Below, in pieces: positions 27,072-37,131 of a stretch of 64,000 nucleotides of DNA. The position numbers and the translations under genes were made by a program. Position 1 is the first letter of the stretch. Each line of letters starts with the position of its first letter. Origin of the DNA: Lachnospiraceae bacterium (GTDB lineage: Bacteria > Bacillota > Clostridia > Lachnospirales > Lachnospiraceae); NCBI GenBank assembly GCA_009911035.1, contig QXWO01000011.1, positions 58,552 to 122,551 on the forward strand, in the 5' to 3' direction. The notes beneath the pieces are model-generated. The model worked only from the letters and a program-made list of their open reading frames with translations. It did no database searches and was not told where the DNA came from.

Positions 27072-27960
27072 TGAAATACAAAGGGACAAAGTAAAACATG
27101 CGGAAGAAGTCCTGAGAAAATACCTCCCTAAAGAGCAGGGCTTCCAGAAAAAGGTCCTGGAGGCAATGAACTACAGCGTCATGGCAGGCGGAAAGAGGCT
27201 GCGGCCCATATTGATGGAAGAAAGCTTTTTTTTGTTTGGCGGCAAAGGAACCCTTGTGGAACCTTTTATGGCGGCACTTGAAATGATTCACAATTATTCT
27301 CTTGTCCATGACGATCTTCCGGCAATGGATAACGACGAATACAGAAGAGGGCGCAAAACTACGTGGAACGAATATGGGGATGGTATGGCGGTGCTGGCAG
27401 GGGACGGACTGTTAAATCTTGCCTTTGAGACGGCAGCGTCAGCTTTTGATATGGCGGCAGGCGCAAAAGAAATGAAAAGGGCGGCGCTGGCTTTAAAGAT
27501 CCTTGCAAACAAAGCAGGCGTTTATGGAATGATAGGAGGCCAGTGCGCTGACATAGAAGCCGGATCGGGGCAGGAGATGACAAAGGAGCTCCTTTTGTTT
27601 ATCCATGAAAATAAGACTGCGGCCCTGATCCAGGCTGCCTTTATGATAGGCGCTGTGTTAGCCGGAGCGGAGGAAAGTGCTGTTGCAGCCATGGAAAAGG
27701 CGGCTTACAATATAGGAATTGCTTTTCAGATCCAGGATGACATACTGGATGTGACCAGTTCGGAAGAGATACTGGGTAAGCCTGTGGGCAGTGACGAAAG
27801 AAACCATAAACTGACCTATGTGACCCTTCACGGACTGGAGCAATCCAGAAAAGAGGTAAGGGAACTGTCACGGGAAGCCCTTGACATTCTTGGCTCTTTT
27901 GAAAAAAGGAACAGATTTCTTGAGGAACTTGTAAACTCCCTGATTACCAGAGAGAAATAA
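27061..27960 (+). CDS. ispA: Polyprenyl synthetase (geranyl/farnesyl diphosphate synthase)
   Basis: ATG 27061 is chosen: GGAG is 6 bases upstream and the ATG overlaps the xseB end. 299 residues. First Asp-rich motif DDLPAMDND (about residue 83), second motif QDDILD (about 226), and GGKRLRP for diphosphate binding near 45. It condenses IPP with allylic diphosphates to C10-C15 chains. Next to dxs, so two steps of isoprenoid synthesis are co-transcribed. Confidence 0.95.
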   Translation: MNFDEIQRDKVKHAEEVLRKYLPKEQGFQKKVLEAMNYSVMAGGKRLRPILMEESFFLFGGKGTLVEPFMAALEMIHNYSLVHDDLPAMDNDEYRRGRKTTWNEYGDGMAVLAGDGLLNLAFETAASAFDMAAGAKEMKRAALALKILANKAGVYGMIGGQCADIEAGSGQEMTKELLLFIHENKTAALIQAAFMIGAVLAGAEESAVAAMEKAAYNIGIAFQIQDDILDVTSSEEILGKPVGSDERNHKLTYVTLHGLEQSRKEVRELSREALDILGSFEKRNRFLEELVNSLITREK

Positions 27961-27990
27961 AAAGGGACAGAAGAAAAGAAGGTTGATAAA

Positions 27991-29850
27991 ATGTTGCTTG
28001 ACAATATCAAAAATGTAAATGACATTAAAAATGTAAATGCATCCGATTATCCGGCCCTTGCACAGGAGATAAGGGAATTCCTGATTGAAAAGATCTCCCG
28101 CACAGGCGGTCATTTAGGCTCCAATTTAGGAGCGGTGGAACTGACTATGGCGCTGCATCTTTTTTTGAACCTTCCCGAAGACAAGCTGATATGGGACGTG
28201 GGGCATCAGTCTTATACCCATAAGCTTTTGACAGGCAGAAGGGAAGGATTTGAAAATTTGCGGAAATTCGGCGGTATGAGCGGCTTTCCCAAGCGCAAGG
28301 AAAGTGACTGCGACTGTTTTGACACAGGGCACAGTTCCACTTCCATCTCGGCAGGCTTAGGACTGGTCAAGGCAAGGGATATTCAGGGGGGGACAAACAC
28401 GGTTGTTTCTGTGATTGGGGACGGTTCCTTAACCGGCGGCATGGCCTATGAGGCTCTCAACAACGCAGCCAAGCTGGAGACAAATTTCATTATTGTCTTG
28501 AATGATAACAATATGTCCATATCGGAAAACGTAGGCGGTGTGTCCAAATATCTGAACAATATCAGGACGGCCAATGCCTATCTGGATATAAAAGAAGGGG
28601 TATATAATACCTTAAAGGATATCCCGAAAGGGGCAAAGGTGGTGGAAGGCATCCGAAAGGCTAAGAGCAGTTTCAAGCATCTTGTGGTGCCGGGGATGTT
28701 CTTTGAGGATATGGGGATCACCTATTTAGGCCCCGTTGACGGACACAACATTTCTGCCATGCTGCGGGTATTCCAGGAGGCGAAGCGCACCAGAAATGCG
28801 GTGCTGGTCCATGTGATCACCGAAAAAGGAAAAGGGTTTGCCCCGGCAGAGCGGCACCCGGCCAGATTCCACGGAGCAGAGCCCTTTGACATAGAAACAG
28901 GGCTTCCCACAAAGCCCAGGACAACAGCAAACTATACAGATATTTTTTCTACGGTCATGACCAAGCTGGGCGCAAGGGACGAAAAAATTGTTGCTATCAC
29001 AGCAGCCATGCCTGACGGGACTGGCCTTAAGCGATTCAGAAATATGTATCCGGACCGTTTTTTTGATGTGGGTATTGCGGAGGAACATGCAGTTACTTTT
29101 GCGGCGGGACTGGCAGCGGGAGGGCTGCGTCCTGTGGTAGCTGTTTATTCTTCTTTTTTGCAGCGTGCATACGACCAGATTCTTCATGATGTCTGTATTC
29201 AGAATCTTCCTGTGATATTTGCCATTGACAGGGCGGGACTGGTAGGAAGCGACGGAGAAACCCATCAGGGGATTTTTGATCTTTCTTATCTGTCTTCCAT
29301 TCCCAATATGCATATTATGGCGCCTAAAAATAAATGGGAGCTTTCCGATATGATGAAATTTGCGGCAGCTTTTGACGGGCCCATTGCCGTTCGTTATCCA
29401 AGGGGGGATGCCTATGCGGGACTGAAAGGGTATCGGGCGCCCATTGAACTTGGCAGGTCAGAACTTCTCTATGCGGAAGGCGAGATATGCCTGATGGCGG
29501 CAGGAAGCATGGTAAAGACTGCGGAGGAAGTTAAGGCGCAGCTTAACAGGGAAGGATATAAGTGCAGTATCATAAATGCCAGATTTGTAAAACCCATCGA
29601 TGAAGAATCAGTGAAATGGGCAGCCACAAACCATAAACTTGTAGTTTCCATGGAGGAAAATGTAGCCAGCGGCGGTTACGGTGAAAAGGTCAGGGACGTA
29701 ATGGGGAATCTGAAATTGTCCGCAGGATTTATCCAGATTGCCATTCCTGATGAATATGTGGAACACGGCAATGTGGATCTGCTTAAGAAAGAGATCGGCA
29801 TAGATGCGGAAAGCATTGTAGAAAGAATCAAGAAAGAAATGGAAAACTGA
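27991..29850 (+). CDS. dxs: 1-deoxy-D-xylulose-5-phosphate synthase
   Basis: 619 residues. Thiamine-diphosphate motif GDGSLTGGMAYEALNN (about 147-162), the HSSTSIS segment near 113 and the transketolase Pyr domain (FDVGIAEEHAVTFAAGLA, with the key Glu, about 355). It makes DXP from pyruvate and glyceraldehyde 3-phosphate, the entry to the MEP pathway. Family-typical length. Confidence 0.97.
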   Translation: MLLDNIKNVNDIKNVNASDYPALAQEIREFLIEKISRTGGHLGSNLGAVELTMALHLFLNLPEDKLIWDVGHQSYTHKLLTGRREGFENLRKFGGMSGFPKRKESDCDCFDTGHSSTSISAGLGLVKARDIQGGTNTVVSVIGDGSLTGGMAYEALNNAAKLETNFIIVLNDNNMSISENVGGVSKYLNNIRTANAYLDIKEGVYNTLKDIPKGAKVVEGIRKAKSSFKHLVVPGMFFEDMGITYLGPVDGHNISAMLRVFQEAKRTRNAVLVHVITEKGKGFAPAERHPARFHGAEPFDIETGLPTKPRTTANYTDIFSTVMTKLGARDEKIVAITAAMPDGTGLKRFRNMYPDRFFDVGIAEEHAVTFAAGLAAGGLRPVVAVYSSFLQRAYDQILHDVCIQNLPVIFAIDRAGLVGSDGETHQGIFDLSYLSSIPNMHIMAPKNKWELSDMMKFAAAFDGPIAVRYPRGDAYAGLKGYRAPIELGRSELLYAEGEICLMAAGSMVKTAEEVKAQLNREGYKCSIINARFVKPIDEESVKWAATNHKLVVSMEENVASGGYGEKVRDVMGNLKLSAGFIQIAIPDEYVEHGNVDLLKKEIGIDAESIVERIKKEMEN

Positions 29851-29852
29851 CT

Positions 29853-30761
29853 ATGAAAGAACGTCTGGACATATTGTTGGTAAAGAAGGGGTTTTGTCCT
29901 TCCAGGGAAAAGGCAAAAGCCGTTATCATGTCGGGAAATGTATTCATAGACGGACAGCGGGAAGATAAAGCGGGCACCTCTTTCGACCCGGAGAAAATCC
30001 ATATCGAAGTAAGAGGCAGCGGACAGAAGTATGTAAGCCGGGGAGGGCTTAAGCTGGAAAAAGCAATTGACAATTTCGGCATAAAGCTGGAAAATTGTAT
30101 TTGCATGGATATCGGTGCTTCCACCGGAGGGTTTACCGACTGTATGCTGCAAAACGGGGCAGTAAAGGTCTATGCGGTGGATGTAGGCCATGGGCAGCTT
30201 GACTGGAAGCTGCGCAATGACGGAAGGGTCGTCTGCATGGAAAAGACAAATTTCCGGTATATGGCCCGAGAGGATATTGATGACACCCTGGATTTTGCTT
30301 CTGTGGACGTGTCTTTTATCTCCCTTACCAAAATTCTGCTTCCGGCTCGTGCCCTTTTAGCGCCTTTTGGGGAGATGGTCTGCCTGATCAAGCCCCAGTT
30401 TGAAGCAGGCCGGGACAAGGTAGGGAAAAAGGGAGTCGTCCGGGATGCGGAAGTCCATGAAGGAGTGATAAGGAAAGTCATTGACTATACAGACTATATA
30501 GGCTTTGACATACTGCATCTTACCTTTTCACCCATCAAAGGGCCGGAAGGGAATATAGAATATCTTATCCACATAAAGAAAAATGAGGATAAGATAAAAG
30601 CTACAGAAGAAATTGCGGAACCGGAGGCGGAAGAAGAAGCACGGAAAATTACCGGAAGCAGGACTGGATATTCCTTTCAGGAAAAGATTTCCCGGTTAGT
30701 TTCGGAAACCGTCGAAGCGGCCCATGGCAGCCTGGATCTGCAGGGAGGATTTGGTAGCTAG
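29853..30761 (+). CDS. tlyA: TlyA-family rRNA 2'-O-methyltransferase
   Basis: 302 residues. N-terminal S4 RNA-binding domain (residues ~3-65), then an FtsJ-like methyltransferase with the SAM site CMDIGASTGGFTDC near 82-95 and a KPQFEAG motif near 183. Relatives methylate 16S and 23S rRNA. In clostridia this gene regularly lies between dxs and nadK or argR. The start is 2 bp after the dxs stop. Confidence 0.92.
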   Translation: MKERLDILLVKKGFCPSREKAKAVIMSGNVFIDGQREDKAGTSFDPEKIHIEVRGSGQKYVSRGGLKLEKAIDNFGIKLENCICMDIGASTGGFTDCMLQNGAVKVYAVDVGHGQLDWKLRNDGRVVCMEKTNFRYMAREDIDDTLDFASVDVSFISLTKILLPARALLAPFGEMVCLIKPQFEAGRDKVGKKGVVRDAEVHEGVIRKVIDYTDYIGFDILHLTFSPIKGPEGNIEYLIHIKKNEDKIKATEEIAEPEAEEEARKITGSRTGYSFQEKISRLVSETVEAAHGSLDLQGGFGS

Positions 30762-30788
30762 AGCGTACCTGAAAATGAGGAAGAACCA

Positions 30789-31643
30789 ATGGAGTTTTTT
30801 TATGTGATAACGAATCCCACCAAGGATGCGGAACTAAGGACTGCCCGGTCTATCAAGGATTATCTGACCAGGCACGGGAAAACCTGCATTGTGGATGTGG
30901 GTATGAAAAAGCCCGGGAAAGAACGGTATACATATAAAGAACAAGTAAAACCGGATGTGGACTGCATCATTGTGCTGGGCGGAGACGGGACGCTTTTGCA
31001 GGCCGCAGTGGACCTTGCGGACCGGGATATTCCTTTTCTAGGCATCAACTTAGGCACGCTCGGGTTTCTGGCGGAGATAAACAGATCCGGGACGGAAGAT
31101 GCCTTAGATAAGCTTATCAGGGGGGAATATGAAATAGAGAAGCGCATGATGATTTCCGGCCAGAGTTTTGGTAAGATGGGAGAAAAGGATCATGCCAGGG
31201 CTTTAAATGATATTGTAATTACAAGAAAAGGTTCCCTGCAGATACTTAATTTTAATATTTATGTCAACGGTCAGTTCCTCCATCATTATCATGCAGACGG
31301 GATGATTGTTTCTACTCCTACAGGATCCACGGGATATAACCTTTCTACAGGGGGGCCTATTGTGGAACCTAAGGCAGAGCTGATCCTTCTTTCGCCTATC
31401 TGTCCCCATTCCATGCACAGCAGGAGCATTGTGTTGTCCCCAGAGGATACTGTCACAGTGGGAATAGAGAGCAGCAGGGACGGGGAAATACAGGAAGTAG
31501 AAGCCATATTTGATGGGTGTCACAAGACCATCCTGCGCACAGGCGAAAGGATCGAAATAAAAAAATCTGATAAGACGACCGGAATTGTCAAGTTGAGCCA
31601 GGTAAGCTTTCTGGAAGTTCTTCACAGAAAAATGATCGATTAG
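30789..31643 (+). CDS. nadK: NAD kinase
   Basis: 284 residues. GGDGTLL near 61 holds the catalytic Asp; NLGTLGFLAE near 86; then the TPTGSTGYNLSTGGPI segment near 178. It phosphorylates NAD to NADP. Standard position before argR. Confidence 0.96.
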   Translation: MEFFYVITNPTKDAELRTARSIKDYLTRHGKTCIVDVGMKKPGKERYTYKEQVKPDVDCIIVLGGDGTLLQAAVDLADRDIPFLGINLGTLGFLAEINRSGTEDALDKLIRGEYEIEKRMMISGQSFGKMGEKDHARALNDIVITRKGSLQILNFNIYVNGQFLHHYHADGMIVSTPTGSTGYNLSTGGPIVEPKAELILLSPICPHSMHSRSIVLSPEDTVTVGIESSRDGEIQEVEAIFDGCHKTILRTGERIEIKKSDKTTGIVKLSQVSFLEVLHRKMID

Positions 31644-31673
31644 TTTTACTACTTTGTTATACGGAAGGGCATT

Positions 31674-32126
31674 ATGAAAAAGAGCAGGCATCAGAAAATA
31701 AAGGAACTAGTGGAACAGTTTGAAATTGAGACCCAGGAGGAGCTGGCAGATAAACTGAAAGAAGCCGGATACACAGTCACCCAGGCAACGGTATCCAGGG
31801 ATATCAGGGAATTAAAGCTGTCAAAGGTTCCTATGGGGGATGGACGGCAGAAATACACGGTTTTAGTCAACCACGACCATTTTTTAGGGGAAAAGTATAT
31901 ACGGGTGTTAAAGGATGGATTTATTTCCATGGACATGGCACAGAATATTCTTGTGGTAAAGACCGTATCAGGCATGGCAATGGCGGTAGCGGCAGCCATA
32001 GACGCCATGAAGCTTAAGGAAATTGTAGGGTCCATTGCGGGGGACGATACCATTATGATGGCTCTTAGGTCTGCGGAGGATACCCAGGCTGTTATGAGAA
32101 AAATCCGCAGCGTACTGGAGGAGTAA
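31674..32126 (+). CDS. argR: Arginine repressor
   Basis: 150 residues. N-terminal winged helix (QEELADKLKEAGYTVTQATVSRDIRELKL) and a C-terminal arginine-binding hexamer domain with SIAGDDTIMMA. It controls arginine synthesis and breakdown. No arg genes are near; its location before recN is the common Firmicute order. Confidence 0.96.
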   Translation: MKKSRHQKIKELVEQFEIETQEELADKLKEAGYTVTQATVSRDIRELKLSKVPMGDGRQKYTVLVNHDHFLGEKYIRVLKDGFISMDMAQNILVVKTVSGMAMAVAAAIDAMKLKEIVGSIAGDDTIMMALRSAEDTQAVMRKIRSVLEE

Positions 32127-32167
32127 CCGATTATGCGCTTGAGAGAAGGGGCATAAGGAGGAAGCAT

Positions 32168-33847
32168 ATGCTGGAAAGTTTACACGTGAAAAATTTAGCG
32201 CTGATTGATGAACAGGAGGTGACATTCTCCAAGGGAATGAATATACTCACAGGGGAAACCGGAGCGGGGAAGTCTATCATCATCGGCTCCATTAATCTGG
32301 CGCTGGGGGCAAAGGCCGACAAGGATTATATCCGCACCGGCGCCGATTATGCGCTGGTGGAGCTGGTATTTTCCTTAGACGGGCACAGTTGTGACAAAAT
32401 TAGGGAGATGGATCTGCCCATAGAAGAGGATGGTACCTTGATTCTGCAGAGAAAAATCATGGCAGGACGCAGTATCTGCCGGGCAAACGGGGAGACCATT
32501 ACCGCCGGACAGCTTAAGGGCCTGTCGGGATATCTGCTGGATATGTACGGCCAGCATGAGCATCAGTCATTGCTAAAGCCAGCGGCATATAAGAAAATGC
32601 TGGACGACTATGTGGGAGAAAAGATTGATGAAAACAAAGCCCGTTTGAAAGAAAAGCTGGCAGATTACAGGAAGTGCCAAGAGGAACTGGAGAGCCAGAA
32701 TACGGATGAGGCCATGCGGGTGCGGGAGGCAAAACTTCTTGAATTTGAGGTCAATGAAATAGAAGCGGCGGCTCTAAACCCGGAGGAAGATGAGCAGGTA
32801 GAAAAAAAGTACCGCAGGATGGTAAACGCAAAAAAAATGAAGGAGACGGTTTATCAGGTCCATGGACTTACGGGATATGAGGAGGAGGGAAGCGCAGGGC
32901 TGGCAGTGGGGTATGCACTAAAAGAGCTGAAAACGATTGCAGCCTACGATGAAGAAAGCGGACCCCTTATAGACCAGTTGACAGATATTGACGATTTGTT
33001 AAATGATTTTAACCGTTCCATGGCACAGTATAGGGACAGTCTTGCATTTGATGAGGAAGAATTTGCTTATCTGGAGGAGCGCCTTAACACCCTGAATCAC
33101 TTAAAGGATAAATATGGAAATTCCATTGCCGAAATTTTAAAAGCGCAGGAGGAAAAGCAGAAAGCTCTTGAAAAGCTGAATCATTTTGAGTCTTATATGG
33201 AACAATTAAAAATACAGGCGAAAGCGCAGGAGGAAGAAATCCTTAAATTGTGCCGTAAGATCTCAAATTTAAGAAAAAAAGCGGCAGCTCCCCTTGCAGA
33301 TCAGCTAAGGGAGGCTATGATTGATCTAAATTTTCTTGACGTAGAGTTTTCAATAGCCATAACCGCCCAGGAAGAATTCACGGCAGAGGGTTTTGACAAA
33401 GTAGAGTTTTTGATTTCAACCAATCCGGGTGAGAAGCCCAAGCCCTTGTGGCAGATCGCCAGCGGCGGTGAACTTTCCCGGATCATGCTTGCATTTAAGA
33501 CTGTCTTTGCGGATAAGGACGAGACGGATACGCTGGTTTTTGATGAAATAGACACCGGAATCAGCGGCAAGACGGCCTGGAAGGTTTCAGAAAAATTAGG
33601 AAAACTGTCCAAAAACCACCAGATTATCTGCATTACCCACCTGCCCCAGATTGCCTCCATGGCGGATGCTCATTTTTTGATTGAAAAGGGTGTTAAAAAT
33701 GAAAGGACCGTAACAGGAATCAGGGAACTTGGCGAAGAAGAGGGCTTGGGTGAGCTGGCAAGGCTGCTGGGAAGCGGGAAGCTGACAGCGGCAGTCCTTG
33801 AAAATGCCCGGGAAATGAAGGAAACTGCACAAAAAGTCAAAGAATAG
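32168..33847 (+). CDS. recN: DNA repair protein RecN
   Basis: 559 residues, an SMC-like ATPase: Walker A GETGAGKS near 30, long coiled coils (~150-350), signature ASGGELSRIMLAFK near 435, Walker B LVFDEIDTGISG near 460. It acts at DNA double-strand breaks. AGGAGGA precedes the ATG. Confidence 0.97.
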   Translation: MLESLHVKNLALIDEQEVTFSKGMNILTGETGAGKSIIIGSINLALGAKADKDYIRTGADYALVELVFSLDGHSCDKIREMDLPIEEDGTLILQRKIMAGRSICRANGETITAGQLKGLSGYLLDMYGQHEHQSLLKPAAYKKMLDDYVGEKIDENKARLKEKLADYRKCQEELESQNTDEAMRVREAKLLEFEVNEIEAAALNPEEDEQVEKKYRRMVNAKKMKETVYQVHGLTGYEEEGSAGLAVGYALKELKTIAAYDEESGPLIDQLTDIDDLLNDFNRSMAQYRDSLAFDEEEFAYLEERLNTLNHLKDKYGNSIAEILKAQEEKQKALEKLNHFESYMEQLKIQAKAQEEEILKLCRKISNLRKKAAAPLADQLREAMIDLNFLDVEFSIAITAQEEFTAEGFDKVEFLISTNPGEKPKPLWQIASGGELSRIMLAFKTVFADKDETDTLVFDEIDTGISGKTAWKVSEKLGKLSKNHQIICITHLPQIASMADAHFLIEKGVKNERTVTGIRELGEEEGLGELARLLGSGKLTAAVLENAREMKETAQKVKE

Positions 33848-33907
33848 TAACATTTGGAAGTAAAAAAATGAAATTCTGAAAGTAAAAATGAAAGTTTTCC
33901 ACATACT

Positions 33908-33938
33908 AAAAAAGGCATACGGTCAGTATGTCTTTTTT
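33908..33938 (+). terminator. Rho-independent terminator after recN
   Basis: GGCATAC pairs with GTATGTC (one G-T) around loop GGTCA, flanked by an A-run and six T, so it can work in both directions. It separates the housekeeping run from spoIVB. Confidence 0.8.
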
Positions 33939-33999
33939 AGTACAGACCTGTACAAAGGAAAGATACAGATACAATTTTTTATAAAAAGGATGTGGAAAC

Positions 34000-35304
34000 T
34001 TGGAACGTTTATATGAACCGAATTGCAGGAGGGTTCTGATTTATAAAAAATTCTTATATGTGATGCTGGTATTCGGCGTTTTGTCAGTACTTTTTTCCCT
34101 GTATTATTTTATGTGGCTCAGTGTTCCGTCCACCATTATGATAAAAGCGGGGGTGGACCAGAAATTGGATTTTAAAGTGCCGGCTACAGGAGAACTTTAT
34201 AAAGAAGCAGTGGAGGTAAGCGGAGGCACAAATGTAAGTCCGGCCGTTTCTGAAAGTATTTTCATTGATTTCGGGCGGGCTGTCACGGTAAAGGCCAGCC
34301 AGATAGACCAGTATAAAATCCAGTTAAAACTTTTTGGGCTGATTCCATTAAAAGAAGTGGATGTGGAAGTCATTCAGGACTTGATGCTGAAACCGGCAGG
34401 AATTCCCATCGGTATTTACGTAAAAACCCAGGGAGTGCTGGTAGTGGGGACAGGTGAATTTGAAGGAGATGACGGCCAGAAATATAATCCGGGAAAATAT
34501 GTTTTTCAGACGGGGGATTATATTCTGGAAATCAATGATGAAGAAATCAATGAAAAGAAAACGCTGATTGAGAGAATCAACCACAGCGAAGGGCAGGAGC
34601 TGGTGTTTAAAGTCAAAAGGGGAGACGGGATCATTGATGTGAAAGCCAGACCCCAGCTCAACCAGAACGGGGAATACAAAATGGGCATATGGGTCAGGGA
34701 TAATGCCCAGGGCGTGGGAACTATGACCTATATTGACGAGCAGGGAAATTTCGGGGCGCTGGGACACGGCATCAACGATATAGACACCAGTACCCTGATG
34801 ACTTTGTCAAAGGGAACATTGTACCATACGGAAATCATCGGGATCACAAGAGGGGAAAGCGGTGTGCCAGGGGAACTGACAGGATTTATCGAGTATGATG
34901 ACAGAAACGTAATGGGGAATATTACAGACAATACCTCCCGGGGCATATTTGGGGTATGCAGCCCGGAAATTGCCATGGATGATACCTACGGTTTCCTGCC
35001 TCTTGGATTAAAACAGGAAATTGAAAAAGGCCCTGCCCAGATCATCTGCTCGCTCGGACAGGGAACACAGATGTACGATGTGGAAATCATTGACATCAAT
35101 CTTGAAAATGATAACGTCAACAGAGGGATCGTGCTTAAAATTACAGACCCGGAACTTCTTATGGCCACAGGAGGAATCGTACAGGGCATGAGCGGCAGCC
35201 CCATCATACAGGATGGGAAACTGATAGGGGCAGTGACACACGTGCTGGTACAGGATCCCACAAAAGGATACGGGATATTTATCGAGTCTATGCTTATGCA
35301 TTAA
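34000..35304 (+). CDS. spoIVB: SpoIVB serine peptidase (S55)
   Basis: 434 residues from TTG 34000. One membrane helix near 18-40, a PDZ domain (PIGIYVKTQGVLVVGTGEF... residues ~128-210) and the S55 peptidase domain with catalytic His in LGHGIND (~252) and Ser in GMSGSPI (~395). In the family it is secreted from the forespore and triggers pro-SigK processing in the mother cell. spo0A, which follows spoIVB in most clostridia, is absent; a terminator and a diguanylate cyclase follow instead. Confidence 0.95.
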   Translation: MERLYEPNCRRVLIYKKFLYVMLVFGVLSVLFSLYYFMWLSVPSTIMIKAGVDQKLDFKVPATGELYKEAVEVSGGTNVSPAVSESIFIDFGRAVTVKASQIDQYKIQLKLFGLIPLKEVDVEVIQDLMLKPAGIPIGIYVKTQGVLVVGTGEFEGDDGQKYNPGKYVFQTGDYILEINDEEINEKKTLIERINHSEGQELVFKVKRGDGIIDVKARPQLNQNGEYKMGIWVRDNAQGVGTMTYIDEQGNFGALGHGINDIDTSTLMTLSKGTLYHTEIIGITRGESGVPGELTGFIEYDDRNVMGNITDNTSRGIFGVCSPEIAMDDTYGFLPLGLKQEIEKGPAQIICSLGQGTQMYDVEIIDINLENDNVNRGIVLKITDPELLMATGGIVQGMSGSPIIQDGKLIGAVTHVLVQDPTKGYGIFIESMLMH

Positions 35305-35319
35305 CGGCGGCTTTAGCAG

Positions 35320-35352
35320 GCAGGAAATTTGAAAAAGTTTCCTGCTTTTTTT
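35320..35352 (+). terminator. Rho-independent terminator after spoIVB
   Basis: GCAGGAAA (35320-35327) pairs with TTTCCTGC (35338-35345), then seven T. Confidence 0.85.
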
Positions 35353-35427
35353 CCTTAAATGTTGTTTTGTCAGGAAAGTGTGATAAAATAGTGTAAAGTA
35401 TCAAATTAATTTCAGGGAGGGGCAGAC

Positions 35428-37131
35428 ATGAATAAAATAAAAAAGAGATATGTTCTATTATATGCGGGACTACTGCTCTTTCTGATATGTCTGTCTGCTT
35501 ACGGGATACAGGCAAAAGCCGCTGATAAAGAAGGAAGAATCCTTTTTATAAGTTCCTATTCCTATAGCTGGGAGACGGTACAAAGACAGATAAGCGGTGT
35601 AGAAAACCGGGTTGGAAACAATATTGTAGTGGATTATGAATTTATGGATACCAAGCGGATAAATGATGAGGTATCAAGCCGTCAGTTCTATGAAGGGCTT
35701 GCCTACCGCCTCTCGAAGGTAGAGCCTTATGACGCAGTCATTCTTGGAGATGACCCTGCCCTTTTGTTCGGCCTTCAGTATCGGGAAGAATTGTTTGACG
35801 AAATTCCGTTGATATTTGAGGGCGTAAATGATACAGAGCTGGCAATCAGCGCGGCACAGGACCCTATGATCACAGGGATAATCGAGAAGCTTTCCATTGC
35901 TAATAATATCGAACTGGGCATGAAATTAAACCCTTCTGCCAAGAAAGTTGCCGTGATCCTGGATAACAGTATTACAGGTATGGCAGTGAAGCGGGAATAT
36001 TACCGCTATGCCAGAGAGTATCCGGAACTGGAATTTACAGATATCAACGCCTCGGAGCTTACTTTAAATCAACTGCGTCAGAAAATCAGCATGGTAGGGA
36101 AAAACACGATCCTGATTTATGTGCTGATGACGGAAAATGCCAGCGGAAAGCAGTACAGTGAAAAAGAAGCCATCCATTTTATCATGAATAACGCAAAGGT
36201 TCCTGTTTTCAGTATGCTGGAAGGCGGTATCGGGGATGGATTTATAGGCGGCAATGTGGCATCCATGTATAAGTCAGGAGAGATAGCGGCAGAAATTGCC
36301 GTGGGCATTATAAACGGGGCAAAAATCAGGGAAATGGGTGTGAAGGAAAGTCCCAATATTTACTGTATTGACCAGCTTGTGGTAAAGAAATTCGGCCTTA
36401 CTATGCCGGATATGCCGGAAAATTCCGAGATTATAAACTATCAGCCGACTTTTTTGGAACGCAATAAGGAAGTGGTTATTCCAGCCGCGGTACTTATTTT
36501 TACCATGCTCTCGGTTGTATGCTGGGCGATGTATGATAATCTGAAACGCCGGAAACTGATGGAAGAACTGGAGGAAGCACGGAAAATCATGGAAGCCGCT
36601 TCCCAGCATGATTTCCTTACGGGGCTGGGCAACAGAAGCAAGTTTATGGAGGATATTGAAAATCTGATAGATACCAATACGCCCTGTTCCATTATGATGC
36701 TGGATATTGATCATTTTAAACATATCAATGATACCTATGGACATACCGCAGGGGATGAGGCCCTTAAGCAGCTTGCAGAAAGGCTTAAAGGAATGCAGAC
36801 CCCGATTCTTACGCCTTACCGCTTTGCCGGGGATGAATTTATCATCATACTTAAAAGCAGCCAGAACAAGATCAAGGAAAAGTCTGCAATACAGTGCCAC
36901 CAGCTTTTTGGTGAACCTTTTATGCTTGCAGGGGAAAAAAGAAAAGTGGGCGGAAGTATAGGCATTGCTTCTTATCCGGCAGATGCCGGGAGTATAGAGC
37001 AGTTGATTATTTGTGCCGATGACGCCATGTATCAGGTGAAAAAGAGAGGCAGGAATAATTTTGCATTTTATAAAACTAATGTAAATGAAACACAAGAAAA
37101 TGAAAATGGAGGATCGTTATGTACGAAATGA
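35428..37131 (+). CDS. Membrane diguanylate cyclase with ABC-binding-protein-like sensor
   Basis: 567 residues: signal peptide (LLYAGLLLFLICLSAYGIQAKA), an extracytoplasmic domain like ABC substrate-binding (TrpX/YtfQ-like) proteins at ~35-330, a membrane helix near 350-370 and a GGDEF domain (~395-555). The active site reads FAGDEF at about 464-469, an AGDEF variant known to be active in some enzymes; metal-binding Asp is kept (MLDIDHFKHIND). The RxxD inhibitory site is missing, so product inhibition is not expected. Probably makes c-di-GMP in response to an external ligand. It overlaps the next gene by 13 bp. Confidence 0.9.
   Translation: MNKIKKRYVLLYAGLLLFLICLSAYGIQAKAADKEGRILFISSYSYSWETVQRQISGVENRVGNNIVVDYEFMDTKRINDEVSSRQFYEGLAYRLSKVEPYDAVILGDDPALLFGLQYREELFDEIPLIFEGVNDTELAISAAQDPMITGIIEKLSIANNIELGMKLNPSAKKVAVILDNSITGMAVKREYYRYAREYPELEFTDINASELTLNQLRQKISMVGKNTILIYVLMTENASGKQYSEKEAIHFIMNNAKVPVFSMLEGGIGDGFIGGNVASMYKSGEIAAEIAVGIINGAKIREMGVKESPNIYCIDQLVVKKFGLTMPDMPENSEIINYQPTFLERNKEVVIPAAVLIFTMLSVVCWAMYDNLKRRKLMEELEEARKIMEAASQHDFLTGLGNRSKFMEDIENLIDTNTPCSIMMLDIDHFKHINDTYGHTAGDEALKQLAERLKGMQTPILTPYRFAGDEFIIILKSSQNKIKEKSAIQCHQLFGEPFMLAGEKRKVGGSIGIASYPADAGSIEQLIICADDAMYQVKKRGRNNFAFYKTNVNETQENENGGSLCTK

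Noticed and set aside
18341-30778. Shared 14-mer CGTACCTGAAAATG (inverted at 18341-18354, direct at 30765-30778)
   Set aside because: Exact matches of this length are expected by chance in 64 kb compared with itself on both strands; no wider similarity.
36826-36843. Degenerate, inactive GGDEF motif
   Set aside because: AGDEF keeps the catalytic Asp-Glu and the metal Asp is present; such variants can be active.
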